From contig OX463829.1 in the NCBI GenBank assembly GCA_949825045.1, forward strand, positions 1,736,001 to 1,800,000: a stretch of DNA of 64,000 nt. The letters run 5' to 3'. The position numbers were made by a program, and so were the translations under genes. The notes below the pieces were generated by a model. It made no database searches, was not told the origin of the DNA, and was given only the letters and a program-made list of their open reading frames with translations. Positions 1 through 10,352 of the stretch are shown piece after piece (the stretch's first letter is position 1; every line of letters starts with the position of its first letter). The DNA is from Argyresthia goedartella (Eukaryota > Arthropoda > Insecta > Lepidoptera > Argyresthiidae).

Positions 1-917
1 ATATGATTTCTCTTCATAGAGTTCATATAATCTTCGTCTGCTCCTATGAATTCCAACTGTCGCCCAATCACTAAACAAAGCTTTGTTATTAACTTTTATA
101 GTTTTTGATTTAAATACCGTATCATATTCATTTTTGACAAGGTTAAATACTGAGTTGTACAACAAATTTGGATCGTCACTGTATGGTATTTCCCATAGTT
201 TATCTAAAATATTATTCCTGTAGTGTTCAAGCCGAGTGTCACTAACGGGCACACATGTGATATCCTCTTTTTGGTCCTTGTTTATTTTAATATTGAATAT
301 ACCTATCTGACCAGAGTGATCAGAGGTTAATTTATTGATGACCGATTTGAAAATGGGCGTAATGTTAGTAAATATATTGTCAATGCAGGTAGCAGATGTT
401 GCAGTAATTCTAGTAGGCTCCAAAAACAGATAGTTCATGTTGTGACATAAAAATAAAGATTTTAATCTAGTACAAATATTATTATCCTCTAACAGATTAA
501 ATTAAAATCACCACAAATTATAAAAAAATTGTTTTTATCGCTGATTTTAATCAACACTTCATCCATTTTCTTTTCGAATAAATCAAAGGATGAATCTGGT
601 GGTCTGTATACGCTCATTACAATAAGTTGTTCAAGTTCAATACAGGCTATTTCCATGGTACGCTCAACAGACAGGCTCACTATGTCAACTCGATCTTTAT
701 ATTTAAAACTATTAATTACAAGTATTAAGGAGCCACCGCGATCAGCTGTTTTTCTGTTGAACGAACTAGCAACGTGGTGGTTATTAAAGTTGAACATGAA
801 CTGATAACTCTTTAAAAAGTGCTCTGTTATACATAAAATATCAATATTATTACAGTTCATGAATAACTCAATTTCCAGTTCTTTACTTAACATGCCCTGT
901 ATATTTTGATGAACCAC
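1..917 (-). pseudogene. non-LTR retrotransposon ORF2, APE endonuclease part (broken, runs off window)
   Basis: Read on the minus strand this is the start of a retrotransposon ORF2. The segment 917-489 carries APE-endonuclease landmarks: HQNIQGM near the start, CITEH (catalytic Glu), RGGSLILV, SVYRPP and CGDFN. The frame ends at a stop at 489. About one base off, the frame resumes and runs to the window edge with FLEPTRITAT and SDHSG, the latter holding the catalytic Asp-His pair. A single frameshift near 495-500 therefore breaks an otherwise continuous endonuclease. It lies just downstream of the ORF1-like frame at 1855-1040 on the same strand, so both belong to one element. RT would lie beyond base 1. 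The family is related to the copy at 26600-29960. Confident on class, unsure of clade (CR1-like). Confidence 0.8.
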
Positions 918-1039
918 GTTTAAAATATTCTTACTTTTACGTTTTTCATTACTAGTAACTTGATTTAATGGGCAAGATGAAGGTATATTTATACAAATAT
1001 TAATATTACTGCCAGAGTTACTCTCTGTTGTCCTATGGG

Positions 1040-1924
1040 TTAATTTAAAGAGCTTGGAACAGATTCCAAGGAGTACATGTCATTATTATTACACTGCTCA
1101 ATAGAAGCAGGCGTTTCATTAGTCAAAAACTTGACTGAGTTCAAAATAAAATAAGATAGTGACTGTGCTATCTGTTTTGTATAAAACCTAGATAGGTAAT
1201 ACCTATCCTTAGTCAAATAAAAATATTTTCCAATACAAATATTGGTGTCTATGAAATAAAAATTTTCAGCATGACGACATGTCAATGTGTGTATAAATGT
1301 ATTATAATCATGTCTTATATGATTTTCATGTTGTGACAAAGATTGGCTGAAGGGAAACGCAAACAAGATTATTCTATCTACATTTTGTAAAGAATTTAAT
1401 TTGGAAAAGTATTTAGTAATTTGTTTTTTAGATACATTTTCCCTTCTACCAATTAAAATAATTAGGGTGGTTGGTTCTAAAAACTGCGATGACAACACTT
1501 TGTTTAATATTTGTGAATATGTGGCGCCAGGCATACAGTTAATTAATATTGCCTGGCCCACGCGCTGACTAAGTTGTAAACCCATATTTTTTCCAAGTTC
1601 ATCGCTGTACATTATATACCTATCCTTTGTCCGAGAGAAGGAGGCGTTATTGATAACACTATTAGTACTCAAGTCGACTGACGGCGGCGCCTGGGTCAGT
1701 ATCAGCTGTTCGGCCGGCTGCTCGGCGGGACACACGGTCGGCGCGGAACAGTCCGCTGGAGCTTGTTTACAATCACAGATGTGATTGTCGGTCAAAGATA
1801 TGAAAGTGTCATAATTATACTTACACGTCTCCAACAAACTATTCATAGCCGACACATGTTCCTTAATTTCGTATTGTGCTGACTCATATTTACGTGTAAT
1901 ACTTTGTAATTTGCCTTCTTTGTA
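1040..1924 (-). pseudogene. non-LTR retrotransposon ORF1, coiled-coil plus SGNH/esterase-like domain (5'-truncated)
   Basis: The minus-strand frame of about 271 residues after the first GTG (1855) is open further upstream to about 1924, where it stops matching anything coherent, so no ATG start is seen. The N-terminal part (KYESAQYEIKEH then MNSLLETCK) looks helical. After a Cys/Pro/Gln-rich linker comes a region resembling the SGNH-hydrolase fold: SDELGKN in the place of the GDS block, PGATYS (block II Gly), LIIL-IGRREN (block III) and late FYFIDTN. Esterase-like ORF1 domains are known from CR1-group retrotransposons. The Ser nucleophile context is unusual (SDE rather than GDS), so catalysis is doubtful. 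It precedes the endonuclease at 917-1 in the expected order. Family placement is inference. Confidence 0.6.
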
Positions 1925-1932
1925 GGTACATG

Positions 1933-2188
1933 TAATTTTTTACTTTATGACTTTACCTCTGTGGCGCAGCGGTGGTGGCTCTGCCTACCATGCGAAACGT
2001 CCCGGGTTCGATTCCCGGATGGGGGAAAGGAAAAAAAATCCTAGGTCTTGGATGTTTATATGTGTGTGACGTCGCTGTTTCTGGTTCCCACGATACAGGG
2101 TTTCCAAGTGTGGGGATAGTAGCAATGTATGTGCCTATATGTAAATGTTTGTGTTATGTTATGTAATTTTTAACTTTATGACTTAACC
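1933..2188 (+). mobile_element. tRNA-derived SINE, family 1, with 25-bp target duplication
   Basis: A tRNA-like head (1958 onward) has an A-box-like TGGCGCAGCGG and a B box GGTTCGATTCC, followed by an A-rich linker and a body with the family signature GTGACGTCGCTGTTTCTGG. The element is bracketed by direct repeats 1933-1957 and 2164-2188 (25 nt, two mismatches), each starting TAATTTTT and ending CTT[T/A]ACC. The intact head and clear duplication make this the best-preserved copy of the family here. It sits at the 5' edge of the ORF1 fragment above. Confidence 0.85.
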
Positions 2189-2199
2189 AAGAACTAAAC

Positions 2200-3150
2200 G
2201 TGTGTTGTATTATATATATATATATCTGTAGGTATAATTATGCCCTGTGCGTAGTAGGTACGCACGATGTGGTGAGAAATGATAGTCTGTCGCAACACTA
2301 GGTGCGCGTGCGCAGTGAGGCCGTCACCGTCAGTGTACAGTCAGAAACGGAATTATCTGGGCTAGCCTGCATATTAATTTACCGGCACAGCTAAATCAGT
2401 TTTACGTTTAAGTTCGGTATTATTCAGATCAAAATAATTACCATATACGAGTACTACTTAACTTACACGGTATAAGAATGTATAGGTATCTATAATTTAC
2501 TTAAATATATAGGTAAACTAGTGGTTCTGTGAGAACAGTTCACCTCGCGAGCCCTTCGACATACACACATACATACCTAAACATATTCTCACGACTGACG
2601 GACAAAAGGCTTTATTATATTGCGATATAAGTTTATTTTGCGCAACAATTTAACGAAGAAAGTCCAATTTTAAATTGAATTGCAGGTGCTTGAATTTTCC
2701 AATTACGATGCAGACTTTTGAAAAAAATAGGGGTATACGTTTTGGCGATTACTCGCGTTTCCTTTGTCCTAGGAGGTCAAATCTGGTGTCTACGTGTCTG
2801 GTGGTGTCTACGGGCTCGTCTCGTGAAGGCGGAGAGAACTGCGTAGTCTGATTAGGTATCTATACATTTACCGAAATAAAATTAGAAACTTAAATCCGCT
2901 GTAACGAATACGCAAACTCTCCCCCCCCCCCCTTCCTCCTCCATTCCCCCACTTCACACCCCCGACCCCTTGAAGTTGATCGGATGAACAACATGAATTA
3001 TTATAAATAATTTAAACCCCATCGAATAACCCGACCGCACTGCATTTTCTTTCAATGCCACATGCCGCAGTAGCCGCACCACTAACTTTGTAATGACATA
3101 AGTCCGCCATTAAAAATCTAAAAACTGACTCGACAAAAAATATCTACCTA
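2200..3150. other. no gene seen; low-complexity tracts
   Basis: Short (TA)n at 2208-2224 and a C-rich tract near 2920-2960. No convincing frame, splice pattern or family match on either strand. Confidence 0.5.
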
Positions 3151-3154
3151 TATT

Positions 3155-3622
3155 AGTAGTTTATGTGACTGCTGCATAATGGAGGGCATTAAAACTCGAG
3201 AGCGAGTTTCATAATAATATCACTCGAGAGTTTTAATGCCTAATTATGTACAGTTACATACACTAGTTTATCTACACACATATCATAAGCTCTCTTTGAT
3301 GTGTTCAGGAACCGCATGTTTGACCGGCATTGTGGTTCTGCAATTGTTTAGCTTGTTCTTTAGTACCAACTTCACGCAGACGGGCATCGGCGTTCGAAAT
3401 TTGAATGTCAGTACCAACTTCACAGACAAACTAGGGACACACGCGGGTGGGCGTCGGCGTTCGAAATTTGAATGTCATTATATGTAGAAAAACTACACAT
3501 ACCATTATGTGTAGTTTTCCAGATACGAAACGAGTTTTTACCAAGTAGTTTAACATAATGCTGATCGTAATGTGCGGTTTTTGAACGCAGTAAAGAGGGT
3601 TTATGATACGTGTGTAGATAAA
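3155..3622 (+). mobile_element. foldback MITE family X, copy 1
   Basis: About 468 bp, starting AGTAGTTTATGTGACTG and ending near GTGTAGATAAA. Inside are two inverted copies of a roughly 50-bp block (TTTATCTACACACATATCAT near 3269; reverse complement at the right end), a direct duplication of a segment containing GGCGTTCGAAATTTGAATGTC-like sequence, and a central hairpin AAACTACACATA/TTATGTGTAGTTT. Four other copies occur at 42134, 42608, 57567 and 59089. It encodes no transposase, so it would be non-autonomous. Confidence 0.8.
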
Positions 3623-3639
3623 ATTATTAATTATCGAAC

Positions 3640-3765
3640 CTGCCCCATCATTTCACGAGAATCGGTTGAGAAATGCGACCTGTAGGCGGGAACAGACAGA
3701 CAGACAGACAGAAGAAGACAGACTCGAAACTGGACGCGTCGCTCGCTCGGTCAACTAGTCATGTT
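3640..3765 (+). repeat. dispersed repeat fragment ending in CGCTCGCTCGGTCAA
   Basis: GAGAATCGGTTGAGAAATGC, then a (CAGA)n tract, then CGTCGCTCGCTCGGTCAA. The same end motif recurs at 7310-7337, so this is a dispersed lepidopteran-type repeat. The stretch on to 4389 shows nothing recognisable. Confidence 0.5.
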
Positions 3766-4389
3766 ATATATAATGTAAGATAAGATACCACCTGATCCCG
3801 CGAACATTGTGCAGCCTAACAGTCAATGAGAAAATGGCGGAGTTACAAACCTAATTTATTTAAAAATATATATATCTGAATATATTTTCTATGAAATTTT
3901 CCGATATTTGATATTCGGGGCGGAGACAAATCCCTCAAATAATAGATCATCAAAATCGGTCCATCAGTTCTTGATTTAAGTGATGGAACTAACCCGACTT
4001 TGTTTTGAATATTTAGACAACATTATAAATACATTTATGGGTAAACATTTGTTATTTACTGTAATCATGTTAATAATAATGAATCTAGACCATAACTGTC
4101 ACCTCAAGGGCAGATTTGGTTATGTACTTAAAAAAAAATTGCAACATTTAAGTAATATGTAAGTTGATAAGTCGTAAAAGTAAATTTTCGTCCAAACAAC
4201 CAGAATTTTTTTTACTGATCTTAAATTAGTTCAGTTCACATTGCGCATTGCACCTGTTTACCGCAAATTGTGCAATTTGAATGGAGTCGACAATCTTATT
4301 AAAGAGATGGCGAAGATAGAATAACACATATGAGCAGCGGCTTCCTTAGCATCCAAGATGAAATGTACGCGGTACGAAACATATACATA

Positions 4390-5488
4390 GTCAGGTCATA
4401 AGTTCTGTCACATGTGCAATATGAAATAATTTAGACATGTTTATTATTTATGTAAACATTTATATAGCAAAATGAACTTAATAAAACATAGATTCTTATG
4501 GTAATAAAGTTTTGGACTGGAGGAGGGCCAGTCTTCGTGCCGGATGAAGTCGATTTCACGCGCCGTCAGCCAGTCTTGTGTGCTTTTCGCTCTATGAGCT
4601 GGCGCAGAATCTTGTTGGAATACCCAGTGCCTGTTATTAAACATGGTATGAGAAACAGGTTCCACAAGGTTCTTGAGGACTGTATTTTGATACACAACTG
4701 CATTCGTTTTTACGCCTTTCTCACAAAAATGTACCTCAATTAAGCCCCAATAAGAGACTCCCAACCAAACCATGAGCGAGGATGGAAAATGACCTCGTTG
4801 GACACGCGGAATACGGTTGCTCGCTTTTTCACTGCTGTGTGCGTACACCTTATCATTTTGTTTGTTGTAGCTCTCTTCCACGGTGAAAATTTTTTCATCC
4901 GAAAAAAGAATTTCCCGATGCTTTTTTCCCGCGTACCGCTTCAACAAAGCGCGGCATATCTTCAGTCTCAGGTCCATTAAACGAGCGTCCAAACGATGTC
5001 CTGTTTTTCTACGATATGCCCTAAGCCCTAAGTCTTCATTTAACACCCTTTTCACCGTGGTCCTGCTTAACCCCATCTGAAGGGCCAACAGTTTCTGCTT
5101 ACGTATGGGATTTCTTTGAATTCGCGCCTTCACAGCTTTTATCACTGCTGGAGTCCTAACAGAGCGAGGGCGACCACTTCTTGACCTGTCGTCTACACTA
5201 GAGTCTTCATTGTATCGTTTTATGGTACGATAAACGAATCTTTTGGTTATATTCAAATTTTTCAGTAAGTCGAAAATCTGAATTGGCGCGTAACCGCAAT
5301 GATGCAACGCAATAACTGCGACACGATCTTCTTTAAGTGTCCACTCCATATTTAAAAATGTGGAAAATTCTAAAAAGTACTCATTTTTATTTTCATAAAA
5401 AATTCGAAATTCGAATTCAATAAACTTTTTTGTGGCCAGCGTTCTAAATTCAAAAGTTTTTATAGTGTGACAGAACTTATGACCTGAC
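4390..5488 (-). mobile_element. mariner/maT-type DNA transposon, internally deleted
   Basis: The ends are perfect 23-bp inverted repeats (4390-4412 and 5466-5488; outermost bases GTCAGGTCATAAG...). The left flank is TA, the required Tc1/mariner target; the right flank is TG, consistent with one mutated base. Between them lies a minus-strand transposase frame. The element abuts a SINE body fragment at 5505-5598, which is why the raw open frame seems to begin upstream of the true transposase start. Confidence 0.88.
4444..5349 (-). pseudogene. mariner (maT-like) transposase, C-terminally truncated
   Basis: The likely real start is ATG at 5349 (MEWTLKEDRV). Upstream codons in the same frame lie in the 5' UTR, the terminal repeat and a SINE. 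Domains in order: paired helix-turn-helix DNA-binding regions (first about 60 residues, then the GRPRS linker and RTTVKRVL), then the catalytic core with LFSDEKIF (first Asp) and FQQDSAPAH (second Asp). The frame reaches WPSSSP, but the expected D-L-N-P-L-D holding the third Asp of the DD37D triad is replaced by KLYYHKN and a short AT-rich tail. The enzyme should be dead. The rest of the frame has no internal stop, suggesting a fairly recent loss. Confidence 0.85.
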
Positions 5489-5504
5489 TGTGTATATAAA
5501 TATT

Positions 5505-5598
5505 TATTGACAGGCACATACCTATACGTTGCTTCTGGCCCTACACTGGGATACCCTGTTTCGTGGGAACCAGAAAAAGTTACGTAACACATTGTACC
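5505..5598 (-). mobile_element. SINE family 1, body-only fragment
   Basis: The reverse complement of the family body (GGCACATAC...GCTTCTGGCCC, then TTCGTGGGAACCAGAAA) is present without the tRNA-like head. It borders the mariner right end. Confidence 0.65.
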
Positions 5599-5702
5599 AA
5601 ACATTTCAGTCGTGTAACAGTTATGCGACTCAAAATGCTATAAACATCGTATTGAGGTAATTTTAGAGTGTAATACGTCTTAGTGCATCTTATTTTATTT
5701 TA

Positions 5703-6374
5703 TATAGACATCGTATAAGCTTCTATTAGAATATAACATAAGATGCTGACTTTAACTTGTATTAAAATCATACAAACAAAAAATGCTCTCACCAACACAA
5801 AATCAAACGTAATTTGCAATGCAAAAAAAAATAACTCGGTGACGTTTTGGTATGTGGTTCCGTTCGTGGTTTTATAGACATCGTATAAGCTTCTATTAGA
5901 ATATTACATAAGATGCTGACTATAACTTGCATTAAAATCATACAAACAAAAAATGCTCTCACCAACACAAAATCAAACGTAATTTGCAATGCAAAAAAAA
6001 ATAACTCAGTGACGTTTTGGTATGCGGTTCCGTTCGTGGTTTTATAGACATCGTATAAGCTTCTATTAGAATATTACATAAGATGCTGACTATAACTTGC
6101 ATTAAAATCATACAAACAAAAAATGCTCTCACCAACATAAAATCAAACGTAATTTGCAATGCAAAAAAAAATTAACTCGGTGACGTTTTGGTATGTGGTT
6201 CCGTTCGTGGTTATATAGACATCGTATAAGCTTCTATTAGAATATTACATAAGATGCTGACTATAACTTGCATTAAAATCATACAAACAAAAAATTCTCT
6301 CACCAACATAAAATCAAACGTAATTTGCAATGCAAAAAAAAATAACTCGGTGACGTTTTGGTATGTGGTTCCGT
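5703..6374. repeat. tandem repeat, unit about 170 bp, four copies
   Basis: Units begin TATAGACATCGTATAAGC at 5703, 5873, 6043 and 6214 (spacing 170, 170, 171). Each runs through GCTCTCACCAACA, GTAATTTGCAATGC, an A-tract and ATAACTCGGTGACG. Copies differ by only a few bases and the last loses its final bases. Short minus-strand frames here repeat one another and are not genes. Confidence 0.92.
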
Positions 6375-6402
6375 GCAGCAAAAGTTTTGACGGGGAATTT
6401 TT

Positions 6403-6446
6403 CATGCGAATGAAGTCTACATATGTACATAGACTTCATTCGCATG
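6403..6446. repeat. perfect 17-bp hairpin
   Basis: CATGCGAATGAAGTCTA (6403-6419) and its exact reverse complement (6430-6446) flank a 10-nt spacer, just past the end of the 170-bp array. Confidence 0.85.
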
Positions 6447-6529
6447 CCGACCGGGGAGGATGAAATTATGCTTGAACTTGGAGTCGGTTTTTTTAAAGAT
6501 TTAACTTAGTGATTATTTGCAAGTAAGTA

Positions 6530-6790
6530 GCACCGTGCCTATCAAATAGTAAAGTAAATTCGTTCTGACTTATTTTCGTTCCGTTCGTGCGGCTCAAATG
6601 TGGAACCACTTGCCAGCTTCCATAAGTGATAATGAAGCAAGCAGAGCAAGATTGAATAATATGTATTTTCATATATGCAGGAACTGTTTATGTAGTACCT
6701 CTATTGTTTATTACTAGTGGCCCTGTGGGCAGTAGACCTCGCTAACAGGGGGGGACTGCGAACCAATTTATAGGTATTTTAGATTCAATC
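6530..6790 (+). pseudogene. possible 3' end of a non-LTR ORF2
   Basis: One frame reads SVRAAQMWNHLPASISDN, resembling the R-A-x-x-x-W-N-x-L-P signature near the C-terminus of many insect non-LTR reverse transcriptases, followed by a stop and a possible 3' UTR. Too short to place in a clade. Confidence 0.4.
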
Positions 6791-7084
6791 AAAGTAAAGT
6801 AGTAAAGTAGCCGCGGACCAATGACTTTGTAAACTACATTTTGCAATTTAAAATACAATCTATGGACTTTCACGAAAATAGTTATAGTCTCTTTCACTCA
6901 CTCTCATGGTCTGTATAGATCCTCTTTACTAATCCGTCTCCTACTTCGAGGAGTCCAAACTTGATATGTTTTGAAAATATTTCTTGGATTTTTAGAAAAC
7001 AGGCAGCCTAAACGTAATGATGTATTATATTTTTAGAACCGGCTCATAAAGCCCTTTAATTTGATTACCGACATGATAGGTTTC

Positions 7085-7340
7085 AGAAAAAAAAAAAACT
7101 TACAAAAAATTAATGACGTCATAACTCCCCCCCAAGGGAAAAATCGAGAAAAGCTCTCGACAAAAAAAAACTTTTGATTCAAGGAACAGGTGTGCCAAGT
7201 TTTGTGAGGATCGCTTGAAAACTGTGGCCCCTAGACCGGAACTGACAGACACACAGACATAGGGACAGACGAAAGCAAAATCGGCCTCCTATCTTGTAGA
7301 AATCGAGCCCTTCGCTCGCTTCGCTCGCTCGGTCAATTAA
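7085..7340 (-). repeat. dispersed repeat ending in CGCTCGCTCGGTCAATT
   Basis: Contains GTGCCAAGTTTTGTGAGGAT, CGGAACTGACAGACACACAG and a terminal TCGCTCGCTTCGCTCGCTC, the layout also seen at 3640-3765. Noncoding. Confidence 0.5.
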
Positions 7341-7639
7341 AACAATAAACTGTCTTATGATAGAGTCAGAGTCATTTTTTTTATTGAATATAAATAAATA
7401 AATTATCTTATTCAACGTCAAAATTATACTTACTTATAACTACAAGTAAATTTTTTTTTATTTAAAAAAAAGACTACACCGTTTCGGAAGGTGGGCCTCG
7501 GGGTTAAGAAGAAACGGCAAGAAACTCTCCCATACCTTTTTTTTTTTAAAGTGACTTTACAACAGGCACTGGTTTCTGTCTAAGGAAATTCGCCGGCGAG
7601 TGATAGACTTGATCCATCGCCCCTCGTCGAATTTATGTG

Positions 7640-9122
7640 CGCTGAGATGGTATGGACCATGCAGTTTTGTCATCTAAGTATTCCTTAATACTATAATAGG
7701 ACTTTCTTATCAGCTCATTTTTAACATAGTTTTTGAACCTCTTTTCAGGAAGGATCAATGATTCCTGTGGTATTTTATTGTAGAAGCGAATACAGTGCCC
7801 CATGAATGATGTGCCTACTTTACTTAGTCTAAATAATGGTAGTGCTAAACTATTTTTATTTCTAGTGTTAATTGTATGGCTATCACCTACAATTTTAATG
7901 CATGATATTCTCGTATATATATTGACAGGTAACCGTAAGTATATTAATTTCTTTGAATTTTTCTCTTAATGATTCTCTAGCATCTAATTGATATATCGCC
8001 CTGATCGCCCTTTTTTGTAAGAAAAATATCGTATTTATATCTGCTGCTCTCCCCCAGAGCAATATTCCATAAGACATAATACTGTGAAAATAACTAAAGT
8101 AAACCAATCTGGCAGTTCAACATCTGTAAGATTTCTGATTTGTCTGACCGCAAAAGCGGCTGAGCTAAGTCTTTGTGCGAGATTAGTTATGTGAGGACCC
8201 CATTGAAGTTTCGAATCTATAGTGATTCCGAGAAAGATTGTGTCTTCAACGAGGTCCAATCTTTCAGATCCTATTCTAACACTGCTTTCAACCTGTCGTA
8301 CATTAGGCAAACAAAATTTGATACATTTAGTCTTCTTTGAGTTTAATAACAGGTTGTTTACATTGAACCAACTTAACACATGAGAGAGTGTACTATTTGC
8401 GTCGTCTAGAATTTCTTCTTGTCTTTTCACCTTGAAAATAATAAATGTGTCATCAGCAAATAGAACAATCCGAGTCATTTTTTCCACCATATAAGGCAGG
8501 TCATTCATGTACACTAAGAAAAGGAACGGACCTAAGATAGAACCCTGGGGTACACCAATATTCATATGGGTTCCAGTGGACTTGCATCTGTTTATATCTA
8601 CTTTTAGTAATCTTTCCATTAAATAAGATTCCATTAATTTTAACGCATTATCTTTGATACCATAGTGTTGAAGTTTGAGCAAAAGAGTTTGATGGTCCAC
8701 ACAGTCAAAGGCCTTGGAAAGATCACAGAAAATACCAACCGCATCCTGTGATCCTTTCCACGCACTATAAATGTGTTCTACTAGCGCTACTCCGGCGTCT
8801 GTTGTTGATCTGCCTTTAGTGAATCCGAACTGTTTTTTGTGCAGTAGCCCAGATGCATTGAAGTGAGAGAGTAGTTGACTCAATATGATCTTTTCAAACA
8901 CCTTGCTCAACACTGGAATACATATACAGGTCTGAAGTTGGCAGGGTCTTGTTTACTACCGGATTTGAAAAATGGTATTAATCTGCTCATTTTCATGAGG
9001 TCAGGAAAAACTCCGTTTGCTATACAACTATTGAATGTGATTGCCATGTATGGTGCAATCACATCGATTACTGATTTAACCACGTTAACCGACATGCCCC
9101 ATAAATCTTCAGTCTTTTTCAT
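7640..9122 (-). pseudogene. reverse transcriptase of the CR1-like copy (frameshifted)
   Basis: The N-terminal RT part lies at 9122-8907 (LMKMSRLIPFFKSG); the main block at 8913-8035 has KVFEKIIL, FGFTKGRSTTD, motif A SKAFDCVDH, GVPQGSILGP and motif C FADDT, all with catalytic Asp residues kept. Frame changes occur near 8910, where the two blocks overlap, and near 8107, where NLTDVELPDW gives way to the expected YFSYFHSIMSYG in another frame. The C-terminal region continues to about 7640 with RFYNKIPQESL. At least two frameshifts make it a pseudogene, although the catalytic centre is intact. Confidence 0.85.
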
Positions 9123-9175
9123 GCTATGAAAGTTTAAATGTTTTAACTATAGTTATAGAGCCTATTGGCTTGAAG

Positions 9176-9605
9176 TTAAAGCCATCTTTGTTTTGGGGCA
9201 CATTTTTGTTGAAGAACTTGTTCCATCACTGATTCAAAGACTTCAAAATCTCCTTCGCCCCGCCTGTACACAGTAACAATAGTATATTTTTCCATCTCAA
9301 CACACGAGACTTCAGCATTCATTTCGCTAGAAAGACTAACAATATCCTTTCGTTCTTTACACTTAAAACCATCTTTTACTAAAATTAAGGAACCACCTCT
9401 AGTTTTAGCCTTTCTATTGAAACAGCTGATCACTTTATAATTTGGTATGCTGAACTGCATTGCACACTCTTGCAGCCAGTGTTCTGTCATACAAAGTATA
9501 TCTATTCCTTCGCTTTCTAAAAACATTTCTAATTCTATACTGTAAATAGAGCCGTCCGATGTGGAAGAAGGTCTTACAAAGATCAAAAATGGCGATTTAT
9601 AGTGA
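9176..9605 (-). pseudogene. APE endonuclease fragment of the CR1-like copy
   Basis: LEMFLESEGIDILCMTEHWL, RGGSLILVKDG and IVTVYR are endonuclease landmarks shared with 917-489 and 26740-27200. The frame runs to KCAPKQRW near the expected G-D-F-N site and then stops, so the catalytic C-terminal half is missing. The first residues come from adjoining unrelated sequence. Confidence 0.75.
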
Positions 9606-9735
9606 ATGGCCAAAGTAGAAGGTACTGAGGAGGCGAAAGATATATGCCAGGATCGTAGAAAGAAGAGGTCTTTAGTCCCTGCCTACCCCTCTGGGAAAAA
9701 GGCATGATCATATGTATGTTTGTATGTGTGTCAGA
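9606..9735 (+). pseudogene. possible 3' end of another non-LTR element
   Basis: Plus-strand GCCTACCCCTCTGGGAAAAA followed by a (TGTA)n-like tail resembles the 3' ends of lepidopteran endonuclease-reverse transcriptase elements. Placement rests on recall of the motif. Confidence 0.4.
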
Positions 9736-10110
9736 AACGATATGGTGTTGCAGAGAATGCATATGGGTTTGGAGCAAATGAAGACTATAAAGATCAGAAA
9801 ATTGCAGTATATGGGCCACACCATGCGTGGAAGCAAATCCCAACTTCTGGGGCCCAATGTATTAGAGATTGCATCGCGACCGCTCCGAGGGGCGCGGAAT
9901 GCCATGTTTGGCTTGTCGGCAGCACCTATTTTGTTAGGAGACTGACTGTCAAATGCGGCGTTTTGCGCCCTTCGGAGCGGTCACGATGCAATATCCAGTG
10001 CAGGATTGGGCCCCTGCAATTAATCCTGCAGGTACAAATACCAGGCTGCAGGAGAGTTGGCAGCTGAAGGACCCACTGGCTTCAAAACCTCACAGAATAG
10101 TTCAATTTAA
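9736..10110 (+). pseudogene. reverse-transcriptase C-terminal fragment split by a MITE
   Basis: Plus-strand reading gives GLEQMKTIKIRKLQYMGH-TMRGSKSQL before the insertion at 9850 and LQLILQVQIPG-CRRVGS after 10016. K-L-x-Y-x-G-H-x-x-R-G ... L-I-x-x-G-x-R-x-x-G-R is the C-terminal signature of a common class of insect endonuclease-reverse transcriptases. Removing the insert with one copy of CTG restores a continuous frame across the site. Partial, and decayed on both sides. Confidence 0.6.
9850..10013. mobile_element. 164-bp MITE with GGGCCCAAT ends
   Basis: Ends are GGGCCCAAT / ATTGGGCCC. The arms stay similar for about 50 bp, including GACCGCTCCGA and its reverse complement. Direct CTG flanks (9847-9849, 10014-10016) form a 3-bp target duplication, as expected for PIF/Harbinger-type insertion. 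The host reading frame independently supports this boundary. Confidence 0.7.
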
Positions 10111-10298
10111 GCACCACCGATATATTCCGAACCGCAACATTACGAGCACCAATAGCCATGATGATAGCCAACCTCCGATAGGAGATGGCACCTAAATGAC
10201 TTTTGAATGCTAAAATCATGAAACGTATTCTAGAGTCAGAATAGTACCAAAGAATACCACTGGCGTTAGCTAACGCCACTTTTTCGTTATAGGTTTTA

Positions 10299-10344
10299 CA
10301 TTTTAATACCATGGCATAAGCCATTATGCCATGGTATTAAAATG
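10299..10344. repeat. perfect 21-bp hairpin with 4-nt loop
   Basis: The left arm 10299-10319 starts CATTTTAATACCATGG; the right arm 10324-10344 is its exact reverse complement; the loop is GCCA. It sits directly before the 40-bp tandem array. A smaller palindrome (TGGCGTTAGCTAACGCCA) lies at 10261-10278. Confidence 0.85.
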
Positions 10345-10352
10345 TACCGTCC

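Larger units (their letters stand above)
7440..9605 (-). mobile_element. CR1-like non-LTR retrotransposon copy, internally deleted
   Basis: Read on the minus strand: endonuclease N-terminal part (9600-9176), then a junction missing the endonuclease C-terminus and linker, then reverse transcriptase (9122-8107) and ORF2 C-terminal region with IRFYNKIPQ (8107 to about 7640), then 3' UTR. It is a diverged relative of the plus-strand copy at 26600-29960. Confidence 0.8.

Noticed and set aside
1958..2030. tRNA gene
   Set aside because: The A and B boxes are there but no proper acceptor and anticodon stems close. It is the head of a SINE found many times in the window.
4444..5604. 386-residue transposase starting at 5604
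   Set aside because: The first part lies in a SINE fragment and outside the mariner terminal repeat; the homology-supported start is ATG 5349.
5703..6374. Repeated small minus-strand proteins (MQITFDF...LVRAFFVCMIL)
   Set aside because: They recur exactly with the 170-bp satellite unit; coding is incidental.
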